Part shown: positions 7,808 through 16,051 of the stretch, in pieces
Position numbering within the stretch: the stretch's first letter is position 1
How the letters are laid out: each line of letters starts with the position of its first letter
Assembly (NCBI GenBank): GCA_002376235.1
Contig: DFNX01000003.1
Coordinates: 124,001 to 188,000 of the forward strand
Direction of reading: 5' to 3'
DNA length: 64,000 nucleotides
Source of the DNA: Neorhizobium sp. UBA3556
Lineage (GTDB): Bacteria > Pseudomonadota > Alphaproteobacteria > Rhizobiales > Rhizobiaceae
Program-made: the position numbers and the translations under genes
Notes under the pieces: generated by a model
The model's database searches: none
What the model was told of the DNA's origin: nothing
What the model saw: only the letters and a program-made list of their open reading frames with translations

Positions 7808-8835
7808 CGCCATCCCGTATCAGGCTCTGGGCCGCCGGCATGGCTGGCGTCCTCCTCGTCCTTGCCGCCCTTCTCGTCGCCATGACGGCGGGCGTTGCAA
7901 TCGGCGAGATGACAATTCCGATGAAGACAACGGCTGCTGCGGTGACTAACCGTCTCGGCCTCACGGACATCGCCGTTCCACGCATCCAGGAAGCGGTGAT
8001 CTGGGACTACCGCCTGTCGCGCTCGCTGGTTGCCGCTTTCTGCGGCGCTGGCCTGGCGCTGTCCGGCGCGATCCTGCAGTCGCTGTTGCGCAATCCGCTC
8101 GCAGAGCCTTACGTGCTCGGCATATCCGCCGGTGCCTCGACAGGGGCAGTCTCGGTCATGCTGCTCGGTTTTGGCGCGGGCGCGATCTCGTTGTCGGCGG
8201 GGGCTTTTGCAGGTGCGCTCATCGCCTTCGCCTTTGTGGTCATGCTCGCCAGCGGGCGGCAGACGGCGGACAGGACGATCCTTGCCGGTGTCGCCGCCTC
8301 GCAGCTCTTCAATGCGTTGACTTCCTACATTGTCTCGACCTCGGCCAATGCCGAACAGGCACGTAGCGTGATGTTCTGGCTGCTCGGCAGCTTTGCCGGG
8401 GTGCGCTGGCCGGATGTGGCGCTCGCCGCTTCCGTCGTCAGCATCGGGCTTGTCGTCTGTATCTGGCATTCCCGCGCACTCGACGCCTTCACCTTCGGGG
8501 AGGACGCCGCCCGTTCGCTCGGCATCGCCGTCCGCCGGGTGCGCGTCGTGCTGCTGCTCGTGACCGCGCTGATGACAGCAACCATGGTCAGCATGGTCGG
8601 CGCGATCGGTTTCGTCGGGCTGGTCATTCCGCATGCCGCCCGCTTCATCGTCGGACCGGGCCATATGCGGCTTCTGCCTGCCTGCGCGCTTGTCGGCGCA
8701 TTGTTCATGGTGGTCGCCGATATCGTATCGCGCATCATCATCGCGCCGCAGGTGCTTCCGATCGGCGTGGTCACGGCGCTGGTCGGCGTGCCGTTCTTCT
8801 CGGTCATCCTCTACCGGGCAAGGAGGGTCGCATGA
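7804..8835 (+). CDS. FecCD/BtuC-family ABC transporter permease
   Basis: This is the membrane subunit of a cobalamin/iron-complex importer. The 343-residue protein has about nine to ten hydrophobic helices and the FecCD signatures GAGLALSGAILQSLLRNPLAEPYVLGIS near residue 80 and MVGAIGFVGLVIPHAARFIVGP near 260. GTG 7804 was chosen because it overlaps the preceding stop by 4 bp (GTGA), although the frame stays open further upstream. The stop overlaps the ATPase start by 4 bp (ATGA), which shows tight coupling. Confidence 0.93.
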   Translation: MTPSRIRLWAAGMAGVLLVLAALLVAMTAGVAIGEMTIPMKTTAAAVTNRLGLTDIAVPRIQEAVIWDYRLSRSLVAAFCGAGLALSGAILQSLLRNPLAEPYVLGISAGASTGAVSVMLLGFGAGAISLSAGAFAGALIAFAFVVMLASGRQTADRTILAGVAASQLFNALTSYIVSTSANAEQARSVMFWLLGSFAGVRWPDVALAASVVSIGLVVCIWHSRALDAFTFGEDAARSLGIAVRRVRVVLLLVTALMTATMVSMVGAIGFVGLVIPHAARFIVGPGHMRLLPACALVGALFMVVADIVSRIIIAPQVLPIGVVTALVGVPFFSVILYRARRVA

Positions 8836-9605
8836 GCGTTCATTCGATGCTTGCCGCCAATGCGGTGCGCTGGCTTGCCGGTCGCAAGATCATCGTCGAT
8901 GGCGTTTCGGTCTCGGTCGAGCCGGGCCAGACGCTCGGGCTGATCGGCCCGAACGGATCGGGAAAATCCTCGCTCATCCGTCTGCTGGCGGGTCTCAGGG
9001 TACCGGCAGACGGCGATGTCATGCTCGACAACCGCAAGATCGCCGGCTTCGGCCGGCGCGAGCTTGCCCGGCGTGTCGCCGTCGTTGAGCAGCATTCGAT
9101 GACAGAGGCGAATGTTACGGTTCTCGATGTGGTTAAGCTCGGGCGCACGCCGCATCGCTCCGCCCTCTCCCCATGGACCGGTGCCGACGACGAGATCGTC
9201 GAGAATGCGCTCGTCCGAGTCGGCCTGACCGACCGGCGTGACCAATTCTGGCATACGCTATCGGGCGGTGAGCGGCAGCGGGTTCAGCTTGCCCGCGCGC
9301 TGGCGCAGTCGCCCTCCGTCCTGATCCTCGACGAGCCAACCAATCATCTCGACATCCAGCATCAGATCGACATCCTGCGGCTGGTCGAGGATCTTTCTGT
9401 GACGACGGTCGTCGCCATTCATGACCTCAATCTCGCTGCCCGCTTCTGCGATCGCATAGCCGTGCTGTCGGAGGGCAAGCTCGTCACCTGCGGACCGCCA
9501 GCAGAAATCCTGACCGAAACGATGATTGCCGACGTCTTCGGGGTAGAGGCACATGTCTCGACCTCGGCCCATCACGGGCGTCTCCATATCCAATTCCTGA
9601 TGTAG
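8832..9605 (+). CDS. ABC transporter ATP-binding protein (FepC/BtuD type)
   Basis: The 257-residue ATPase powers the importer formed with the upstream permease and binding proteins. Motifs: Walker A GPNGSGKSS, Q-loop VVEQHSMTEA, signature LSGGERQR, Walker B VLILDEPTNHLD, and switch His in AIHDLNLAARFCDRI. The ATG overlaps the permease stop. The arrangement binding protein, permease, ATPase behind a cobalamin riboswitch is that of corrinoid uptake systems. Confidence 0.94.
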   Translation: MSVHSMLAANAVRWLAGRKIIVDGVSVSVEPGQTLGLIGPNGSGKSSLIRLLAGLRVPADGDVMLDNRKIAGFGRRELARRVAVVEQHSMTEANVTVLDVVKLGRTPHRSALSPWTGADDEIVENALVRVGLTDRRDQFWHTLSGGERQRVQLARALAQSPSVLILDEPTNHLDIQHQIDILRLVEDLSVTTVVAIHDLNLAARFCDRIAVLSEGKLVTCGPPAEILTETMIADVFGVEAHVSTSAHHGRLHIQFLM

Positions 9606-9614
9606 GGCATCGAC

Positions 9615-10394
9615 ATGCAGAACTGGTCCATCAAGGACGATATCCGCGATTACTGGAGCCTGCGTGCGCAGACCTATGATGCGAGCCCCGGCCATGGCAT
9701 CGCCAGACATGCGGAGATCGAAGCCTGGAGCCAATTAATCCGCCGCCATCTTGGTGACGGAGAAGGCAGAGCAGCGCTCGACCTCGCCTGCGGCACGGGG
9801 GTGATGAGCATGCTGATGCACGGCCTCGGCTTCGATGTGACCGGGCTGGACTTTACCGAGCCGATGATGGCTCGTGCCCGGCGCAAGGCGGGCGAGGCCA
9901 ATGCTCCGATCCGGTTCCTGTCGCGCGATGCGGAAGAGACGATGGAGCCGGACAATAGTTACGATGTCATCATCGCCCGGCATCTCGTCTGGACGCTCAC
10001 CGATCCCGACAAGGCTTTTGCAGACTGGCTGCGTATTCTAAAGCCCGGCGGACGCCTTTTGATCATCGATGGGGATTTCGTCCGCAAGCACTGGCTGGAA
10101 AATCTAATTCCCCTACTCGATCGTGTTTTCGGCAGACAACAGGATGGCCACAGTCTGCTGACGCCGGAGCAATGGCAACATCATGAGCGAATCGTCGGTC
10201 AGGTGCATTTCAACAAAGGCATCCGGTCAGATGATACGGTGCAGCTTTTCGAGAGCGCCGGCTTTGGCGAACTGAGGATCGAAACGGATCTCGCCGACAT
10301 TCGTCGCAGCCGCGGCATCAAGCTCCTGTCGCGCAAGGGGCTCACCTCGACGCTGCAGCACCGTTTCGCGATTTCGGGGCAGAAGCCGTTCTGA
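9615..10394 (+). CDS. Class I SAM-dependent methyltransferase, last gene of the B12-riboswitch operon
   Basis: The 259-residue protein has a Rossmann methyltransferase core: motif I LDLACGTGVMS at about 56-66, an acidic residue at the end of strand 2 (VTGLDFTEPMM), and the post-motif III LKPGGRLLIID. It resembles the UbiE/Methyltransf_11 group. No signal peptide or membrane segment is seen. It begins 9 bp after the ATPase gene and is therefore probably in the riboswitch-controlled operon. Its substrate is unknown; modification of an imported corrinoid or metal ligand is conceivable from context only. Its TGA abuts the stop of convergent gmk (TGATCA). Confidence 0.8.
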   Translation: MQNWSIKDDIRDYWSLRAQTYDASPGHGIARHAEIEAWSQLIRRHLGDGEGRAALDLACGTGVMSMLMHGLGFDVTGLDFTEPMMARARRKAGEANAPIRFLSRDAEETMEPDNSYDVIIARHLVWTLTDPDKAFADWLRILKPGGRLLIIDGDFVRKHWLENLIPLLDRVFGRQQDGHSLLTPEQWQHHERIVGQVHFNKGIRSDDTVQLFESAGFGELRIETDLADIRRSRGIKLLSRKGLTSTLQHRFAISGQKPF

Positions 10395-11072
10395 TCAGAG
10401 GTTCGGCTCTTCGGTCAGCAGCGTGCCGACGAACTCGAACAAGCCGTGGCGGCGATCGCGGCGGACGCGCTCGGCGTTGACGATGCAGTTGACGTTGCGG
10501 AAGGCTTCGTCGAGATCGTCATTGACGATGACATAGTCATACTCGCGCCAGTGCTCGATCTCGGAGCGCGAGTTCAGCAGGCGCGTGCGGATAACCTCTT
10601 CACTGTCTTCCGCGCGGCGGTGCAGACGGGACTGCAGCTCGGTCATGGTCGGCGGCAGAACGAAGATCGAGACGATATCGGCGTTCATCTTCTCCTGCAG
10701 CTGCAGCGCGCCCTGCCAGTCGATATCGAACAGCATGTCGCGACCATCGGCCATGGCGGCCTCGACCGGCTCCCGCGGCGTGCCGTAGAAATTGCCGTGG
10801 ACTTCCGCCCATTCCAGAAGCTCGCCGCTATCGCGCATGCGCTCGAACTGGGCAATCGTGATGAAGTGGTAGTGCTTTCCAGCGATCTCGCTTGGACGCC
10901 GTTGGCGGGTCGTCACACTGATCGAGATTTCCAGATTGCCGTCGTTTTCCAGCAGGTTGCGGGCAATGGTGGACTTGCCGGCGCCGGAGGGAGACGAGAG
11001 CACCAGCATCAGCCCCCGACGGGCAATGCTGCTTTGCGTCTTGGCGGGCTGGTTGGACGGTGCCGGGCTCAT
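10395..11072 (-). CDS. gmk: Guanylate kinase
   Basis: Gmk phosphorylates GMP to GDP with ATP. The 225-residue protein carries the P-loop SSPSGAGKST at about 26-35, the GMP-binding segments SVTTRQRRPSEIAGKHYHF and EWAEVHGNFYGTP, and LFDIDWQGALQL. The C-terminus YVIVNDDLDEA is characteristic. It is 3 bp downstream of yicC on the same strand, an association common in Rhizobiales and other Proteobacteria. Confidence 0.97.
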   Translation of the reverse strand: MSPAPSNQPAKTQSSIARRGLMLVLSSPSGAGKSTIARNLLENDGNLEISISVTTRQRRPSEIAGKHYHFITIAQFERMRDSGELLEWAEVHGNFYGTPREPVEAAMADGRDMLFDIDWQGALQLQEKMNADIVSIFVLPPTMTELQSRLHRRAEDSEEVIRTRLLNSRSEIEHWREYDYVIVNDDLDEAFRNVNCIVNAERVRRDRRHGLFEFVGTLLTEEPNL

Positions 11073-11075
11073 CTT

Positions 11076-11963
11076 CTACTCCAGATTCTGGACCTGTTCG
11101 CGGAACTGGTCGATCACGACTTTCAGTTCGATGCCTGCAGCCGTTACAGCAGCAGAATTGGATTTGGAACAGATGGTATTCGATTCCCGGTTAAATTCCT
11201 GTGCAAGGAAGTCGAGCTTGCGGCCAATCGGACCGCCCTTTTCCAGAAGCTCGCCGACCGCGGCCACATGCCCCTTCAGCCGGTCGATCTCTTCACGCAG
11301 ATCCGCCTTGGTCGCAAGCAGCGCCACTTCTGCGTAAAGCCGGTCGCGGTCGAGGCCTGCCTTGTCCTGCATGATCTGATCGAGCTGTTGGTTAAGGCGG
11401 CGTGCGATCTCTTCGGGCGAACGGGACGGATCGGTCTCGACGATATGCGTCAACTCCGCGATGCGGGCCACATGGGCTGCCAGCACGGCGCGCAGAGCCG
11501 CGCCTTCCGTCTCGCGCATACGCTTCAGGTTTGCAAGCGCCGTCGCCAGACCGGACAGGATCGCAGCATCACGGGCGAGAAGCGCGTCCTCGCCATCCTC
11601 CTGCTCTCGGATATCGACGAGGCCGCGGATCGAGATCAGCGTATCCAGGCGCAGCGGAGACGGGTCGATGACATCCTTCAGCTCATCGCGAAGGGCAAGA
11701 ACGGCGGCCAGCGCATCACGGTTGACCACCGCCTCCATGCGCGTCTCATCCACCGATATCGACAGGGACGCCTGAATATTGCCGCGGGAAAACGCTTCGC
11801 CGATCAGTCGGCGCGTGTCCGCTTCCAGCCGCTCGAGACCCGGCGGCAGGCGAAGCCTGGCATCCAGACCCTTGCCGTTGACGGATCGGAGTTCCCAAAC
11901 GAAGCGGCTACGCCCGCTGACCCCTTCGCTGCGCGCAAAACCGGTCATCGACTGCAATGTCAT
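11076..11963 (-). CDS. YicC/YloC family endoribonuclease
   Basis: The 295-residue protein starts with the family signature LQSMTGFAR and ends with the conserved DUF1732 region (LREEIDRLKGHVAAV, then GRKLDFLAQEFNRESNTICSK). E. coli YicC is known as an RNA-degrading enzyme; here the role is inferred from family membership. It is cytoplasmic and is followed by gmk after 3 bp, so the two are very likely cotranscribed. The gap to mltG is 54 bp. Confidence 0.92.
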   Translation of the reverse strand: MTLQSMTGFARSEGVSGRSRFVWELRSVNGKGLDARLRLPPGLERLEADTRRLIGEAFSRGNIQASLSISVDETRMEAVVNRDALAAVLALRDELKDVIDPSPLRLDTLISIRGLVDIREQEDGEDALLARDAAILSGLATALANLKRMRETEGAALRAVLAAHVARIAELTHIVETDPSRSPEEIARRLNQQLDQIMQDKAGLDRDRLYAEVALLATKADLREEIDRLKGHVAAVGELLEKGGPIGRKLDFLAQEFNRESNTICSKSNSAAVTAAGIELKVVIDQFREQVQNLE

Positions 11964-12017
11964 TCAATTCACTCCAAATGTGGAGAACCGGCTCTTGAAG
12001 AGCCGGTGGTATCCACT

Positions 12018-13271
12018 TCAATCTGCGGGCTTTTCGGCATCCGCGCCGTCCGGCTGACCATCGACAACCTCTTCCGCCGCATTTGCGGCGGCAGCGGTTC
12101 CTGCCTTGCGCTCGGCTTCGATCCTGCGCCAGCGCTTGACGTTGGCATTATGCTCTTCCAGCGTCGGCGCAAAGACGTGACCACCCGTACCGTCGGCGAC
12201 GAAATAGAGATCCTTGGTCCGCCACGGATTGGCGACGGCTTCAAGTGCTGCACGGCCCGGATTGGAAATCGGCGTCGGCGGCAGGCCCTTGATCTTGTAG
12301 GTGTTGTAGGCCGTCTCTTTTTGCAGGTCCGACCTGTAGATCGGGCGATCCGACGGCTTTCCGTCACCGCCGAAGATACCGTAGATGATCGTCGGGTCGG
12401 ACTGGAGGCGCATGCCCTTCTGCAGGCGGTTGAAGAAGACTGAGGCGACATGGGCGCGCTCGTCATCCTTGCCGGTCTCGCGCTCGACGATCGAGGCCAG
12501 AGTGACGAATTCTTCCTTCGTCTTGATCGGCAGATCTGGGTCGCGACGCTCCCAGATCTGATCAATCAATTTCTGCTGCGCGGCATGCATCTGCGAGAGG
12601 ATCTCGGAGCGATTGGTTCCACGAGAGAACTTGTAGGTATCCGGACGAAGCATGCCTTCCGCCGGCAGATCGGCAGGCAGATCACCTTCGAGGATCGTAT
12701 CTTCCCTCAGCCTCAGCGCCATCTGGCGGACTGTCAAGCCTTCCGGCATGGAGATCGAATAGAGGATGGACTTGCCGGATTCAAGAAGATCGGCGATCTC
12801 CTGCATCGAGGCTTGGGCCTTGATCTCGTATTCGCCAGCCTTGAGGCTGCGGCGATTATCGGCCGAACCTGCGTAACCGAGATTGACCGAGGTGACGTAA
12901 CGGAAGACCCGCGCATCCTCGATGATCTCGTTGCGCTCGAGGCTGGTGGCGATCTCGGCAATGCCGGCGCCTTCGCGCACCACGAAATTGGTGTTGGCTG
13001 CAAGCGGACCCGGACCATGATAGGTCGACAGCGCGTAGTAGAATATCGCTGCACCTGCAAGGCACACGAGAACAAGCATCGTCATCACGAAGTTGAAGAA
13101 GATGATGACCTGGCTGCGGGCTTTCTTCGAACGTCGCGGCGGATCCGGCACGCGCTCGGGCTTCAGGGCTTCGTTCGGCGACTTCGGAATGATCGGACCG
13201 CGGCTGCTGCCGTTGTTGGCTGCCTTGCTACCGCCGGGCGGAAGCTCGCCACCATTATCGGAATTGCTCAA
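12018..13271 (-). CDS. mltG: Endolytic murein transglycosylase MltG
   Basis: MltG cuts nascent glycan strands and is thought to end peptidoglycan polymerisation. The 417-residue protein has a basic Pro/Gly-rich cytoplasmic tail, one transmembrane helix (FVMTMLVLVCLAGAAIFYY), a LysM-like region, and the YceG catalytic domain with the Glu in ASIVERETGK and the loop MRLQSDPTIIYG. The C-terminus adds a low-complexity Ala/Glu tail. The frame allows ATG 13289, but the strong site AAAGGGGGG would lie inside that longer gene and is well spaced for TTG 13271, so I prefer TTG. It follows fabF on the same strand. Confidence 0.93.
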   Translation of the reverse strand: MSNSDNGGELPPGGSKAANNGSSRGPIIPKSPNEALKPERVPDPPRRSKKARSQVIIFFNFVMTMLVLVCLAGAAIFYYALSTYHGPGPLAANTNFVVREGAGIAEIATSLERNEIIEDARVFRYVTSVNLGYAGSADNRRSLKAGEYEIKAQASMQEIADLLESGKSILYSISMPEGLTVRQMALRLREDTILEGDLPADLPAEGMLRPDTYKFSRGTNRSEILSQMHAAQQKLIDQIWERRDPDLPIKTKEEFVTLASIVERETGKDDERAHVASVFFNRLQKGMRLQSDPTIIYGIFGGDGKPSDRPIYRSDLQKETAYNTYKIKGLPPTPISNPGRAALEAVANPWRTKDLYFVADGTGGHVFAPTLEEHNANVKRWRRIEAERKAGTAAAANAAEEVVDGQPDGADAEKPAD

Positions 13272-13398
13272 CCGCACCCCCCTTTGCATTAACTGGAATC
13301 ACTGCCCGCTGTTTGACCAAGCAATACGGCAAAAAGCAGGTGCAGAACATGGTGTCGGCCAGACTGTAGCGTCCAGCCGACGATGGAGGCGATCACAT

Positions 13399-14661
13399 TT
13401 ACGCGTCGTAACGCTTCAGAACCAGCGACGCATTGGTGCCGCCAAAGCCGAAGGAGTTCGACAGCGCGACATTGACGTCACGCTTGCGGGCCTGATGCGG
13501 CACCAGATCGATCGCAGTCTCGACGTCGGGATTGTCGAGATTGAGAGTTGGCGGCACGATATTGTCGCGGATCGAAAGCGTCGCGAAGATTGCCTCGACG
13601 GCACCTGCGGCACCGAGAAGATGGCCGATCGCCGACTTGGTCGACGACATGGAGACCTTCGAAGCCGCATTGCCGACCAGACGCTCGACAGCCCCGAGTT
13701 CGATCGTGTCGGCCATGGTCGAAGTACCATGGGCGTTGATGTAGTCGATGTCGGAGGCCGACAGACCGGCACGCTTCAGCGCCATGGTCATGCAGCGGAA
13801 TGCCCCCTCGCCGTCTTCCGACGGTGCGGTGATGTGGTAGGCGTCACCCGACAGGCCGTAACCGATCACTTCGGCATAGATCTTTGCGCCACGCGCTATG
13901 GCATGTTCAAGCTCTTCCAGAACCACGACGCCGGCGCCCTCGCCCATGACGAAACCGTCGCGATCGCGGTCATAGGGGCGCGAAGCCTTTTGCGGATCGT
14001 CATTGTGCTGGGTCGACAGCGCCTTGCACGCGGCAAAGCCGGCGAGACCGATGCGGCTGACAGGCGATTCAGCGCCACCGGCAACCATCACGTCGGCATC
14101 GCCGAACATGATCAGGCGGGCAGCATCACCGATCGCATGCGCGCCGGTGGAACAAGCAGTGACGACCGCGTGGTTTGGACCACGAAGCTTGTGCTTGATA
14201 GAGACCTGGCCGGATACGAGATTGATCAGACGGCCGGGAATGAAGAAGGGAGAGATACGGCGCGGTCCTTTGTCGCGGAGCGTGTAGCCCGCTTCGACAA
14301 TGCCTTCGAGACCACCAATGCCGGAGCCGATCAGAACACCGGTCATGATCTGGTCTTCATCGGTCTGAGGATGCCAGCCGGCGTCTTCGAGCGCCATATC
14401 TGCGGCGGCCATGCCGTAAAGGATATAAGGATCGACCTTGCGCTGCTCTTTCGGTTCCATCCACTGATCGGCATTGAACGTGCCGTCGGAACCGTCGCCT
14501 ACCGGGATGCGGCAGGCAATCTTTGCAGGCAGATCGTCAACTTCGAATTCGGTGACCAGTCTTGCACCGCTCTGGCCGGCGAGAATACGCTGCCAGGTAA
14601 CTTCCGTTCCGCATCCAAGCGGTGATACCATGCCGGTACCGGTGATAACGACACGCCTCAT
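13399..14661 (-). CDS. fabF: 3-oxoacyl-[acyl-carrier-protein] synthase II
   Basis: FabF condenses acyl-ACP with malonyl-ACP in fatty-acid elongation. The 420-residue thiolase-fold protein has the nucleophile Cys170 in VTACSTGAHAIG, His311 in NAHGTSTMADT, and Lys342/His347 in SSTKSAIGHLLGAAG, plus the C-terminal SNSFGFGGTNASLV. Length and motifs are typical. It lies 115 bp after acpP with a terminator-like hairpin in between, so read-through from acpP may be limited. Confidence 0.97.
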   Translation of the reverse strand: MRRVVITGTGMVSPLGCGTEVTWQRILAGQSGARLVTEFEVDDLPAKIACRIPVGDGSDGTFNADQWMEPKEQRKVDPYILYGMAAADMALEDAGWHPQTDEDQIMTGVLIGSGIGGLEGIVEAGYTLRDKGPRRISPFFIPGRLINLVSGQVSIKHKLRGPNHAVVTACSTGAHAIGDAARLIMFGDADVMVAGGAESPVSRIGLAGFAACKALSTQHNDDPQKASRPYDRDRDGFVMGEGAGVVVLEELEHAIARGAKIYAEVIGYGLSGDAYHITAPSEDGEGAFRCMTMALKRAGLSASDIDYINAHGTSTMADTIELGAVERLVGNAASKVSMSSTKSAIGHLLGAAGAVEAIFATLSIRDNIVPPTLNLDNPDVETAIDLVPHQARKRDVNVALSNSFGFGGTNASLVLKRYDA

Positions 14662-14698
14662 CGCCAGCGCCCCACCCCGTAATTTTGTGTTTTAATGC

Positions 14699-14724
14699 TA
14701 AAACGGCCCGAACTAGCGGGCCGT
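14699..14724 (-). terminator. Terminator/attenuator after acpP
   Basis: Read on the minus strand, ACGGCCCG (14717-14724) pairs with CGGGCCGT (14703-14710) and is followed by TTTT. It lies downstream of acpP and upstream of fabF, where it could reduce transcription so that the abundant ACP exceeds FabF. Confidence 0.7.
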
Positions 14725-14735
14725 CGTGGGAGATC

Positions 14736-14758
14736 GATGCCCGCGAAACGCGGGCATC
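14736..14758 (-). other. Second hairpin in the acpP-fabF spacer
   Basis: GATGCCCGCG (14736-14745) and CGCGGGCATC (14749-14758) form a perfect 10-bp stem with a 3-base loop, 19 bp after the acpP stop. No U-run follows directly, so it may stabilise the 3' end of the acpP message rather than terminate alone. Confidence 0.6.
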
Positions 14759-14776
14759 GTCCCGAATATGCGTCGA

Positions 14777-15013
14777 TTAGGCCTGGGCCTTTTCGATGAA
14801 CTTGACAGCGTCGCCGACGGTCAGGATCGAGTCAGCAGCGTCGTCCGGGATTTCAACGCCGAACTCTTCTTCGAACGCCATGACCAGTTCGACGGTGTCG
14901 AGCGAATCCGCACCCAGATCGTCGATGAAGCTTGCGCCTTCAACAACCTTGTCGGCATCGACGCCGAGATGATCAATAACAATTTTCTTAACGCGTTCTG
15001 CGATATCGCTCAT
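14777..15013 (-). CDS. acpP: Acyl carrier protein
   Basis: The 78-residue acidic protein carries growing acyl chains on a 4'-phosphopantetheine attached to Ser37 in GADSLDTVE. It is a four-helix protein of standard length with the typical MSDIAERVKKIVIDHLGV start. It lies between fabG and fabF in the fatty-acid gene cluster. The 284-bp upstream gap probably holds its own promoter, as expected for a very abundant protein. Confidence 0.98.
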   Translation of the reverse strand: MSDIAERVKKIVIDHLGVDADKVVEGASFIDDLGADSLDTVELVMAFEEEFGVEIPDDAADSILTVGDAVKFIEKAQA

Positions 15014-15042
15014 GTCGGTTTCCTCGACCTTTATCTTTCACC

Positions 15043-15061
15043 GGATGCCGATGTGGCATCC
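15043..15061 (-). other. Hairpin in the acpP 5' leader
   Basis: GGATGCC (15043-15049) and GGCATCC (15055-15061) form a perfect 7-bp stem with a 5-base loop, 30 bp upstream of the acpP start. It could act as a leader stabiliser. No function is established. Confidence 0.4.
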
Positions 15062-15297
15062 TCGTCCTGTTAAACCTTCAACTGCACCTTTCGGGTGCCG
15101 ATGTCGGCAAACCCCGCCACCCCTTTTCCGGTTCCGCACAGCGTTACTCACGCAATGTGACGACCTGAATTTCAGGGTGACTTTTCACAGTCATGGCCCG
15201 ATTAACACGGTTTGACTGTTCCGAAAAGCCAGAATTTGTTCCATCCCACAGCGCAGAACCCTTGTTCTCCACTGGTTTTACGAACAAAGTCCGGCAA

Positions 15298-16035
15298 TCA
15301 GATCATTGCCATGCCACCATTGACGTGCAACGTCTGGCCGGTGACGTAACCTGCCTCGTCCGAAGCGAGGTAGAGAACGGCGGTTGCGATGTCCGATCCG
15401 GCGCCCATGCGCTTCATCGGGATCGCTCCCATAATGGCTTCTTTCTGCTTGTCGTTCAGCTTGCCGGTCATGGCGCTTTCGATGAATCCGGGAGCCACGC
15501 AGTTGACCGTGACATTGCGGGTGGCGATCTCCTGGGCGAGCGACTTGGAGAAGCCGATCATGCCGGCCTTCGACGCACAGTAATTGGTCTGGCCCGGATT
15601 GCCGGTCACACCGACGATCGATGTGATGTTGATGATACGGCCATGGCGGCGGCGCATCATCGGATGCGTCAGCTCGCGCGTCAGGCGGAAAACCGAGGTC
15701 AGGTTGACTTCGAGAACCGCATCCCAGTCTTCGTCCGACATGCGCACGAAGAGGCCGTCCTTGGTGATGCCGGCATTATTGATGAGGATATCGACGCCGC
15801 CGAGAACCTCTTCAGCCTTTTCACCCAGCGCCTTCACTTCAGCGCGGTCGGAAAGGTTGGCCGGGAAGATGTGGACGCGCTCGCCGAGTTCGGCGGCCAG
15901 TGCTTCCAGCTTTTCGACGCGCGTTCCGTGCAGGCCGACGATGGCGCCCTGCTTGTGGAGAAGGCGGGCGATCTCTTCGCCGAGGCCGCCGGTGGCACCC
16001 GTGACAAGAGCCTTGCGGCCGGTCAGATCAAACAT
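15298..16035 (-). CDS. fabG: 3-oxoacyl-[acyl-carrier-protein] reductase
   Basis: FabG reduces 3-oxoacyl-ACP with NADPH in each fatty-acid elongation cycle. The 245-residue short-chain dehydrogenase has the cofactor loop TGATGGLGEEIA, the NNAG motif, and the catalytic Ser139, Tyr152 and Lys156 in ITSIVGVTGNPGQTNYCASK. The C-terminus YVTGQTLHVNGGMAMI is typical of FabG. It starts 16 bp after the fabD stop, so fabD-fabG are one operon. Confidence 0.97.
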   Translation of the reverse strand: MFDLTGRKALVTGATGGLGEEIARLLHKQGAIVGLHGTRVEKLEALAAELGERVHIFPANLSDRAEVKALGEKAEEVLGGVDILINNAGITKDGLFVRMSDEDWDAVLEVNLTSVFRLTRELTHPMMRRRHGRIINITSIVGVTGNPGQTNYCASKAGMIGFSKSLAQEIATRNVTVNCVAPGFIESAMTGKLNDKQKEAIMGAIPMKRMGAGSDIATAVLYLASDEAGYVTGQTLHVNGGMAMI

Positions 16036-16051
16036 ATCGAAATCCTTTTCT

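Noticed and set aside
10446..12443. 665-residue open frame on the plus strand across gmk, yicC and mltG
   Set aside because: Three real minus-strand genes with full motifs explain this DNA; the plus frame has no recognisable domain.
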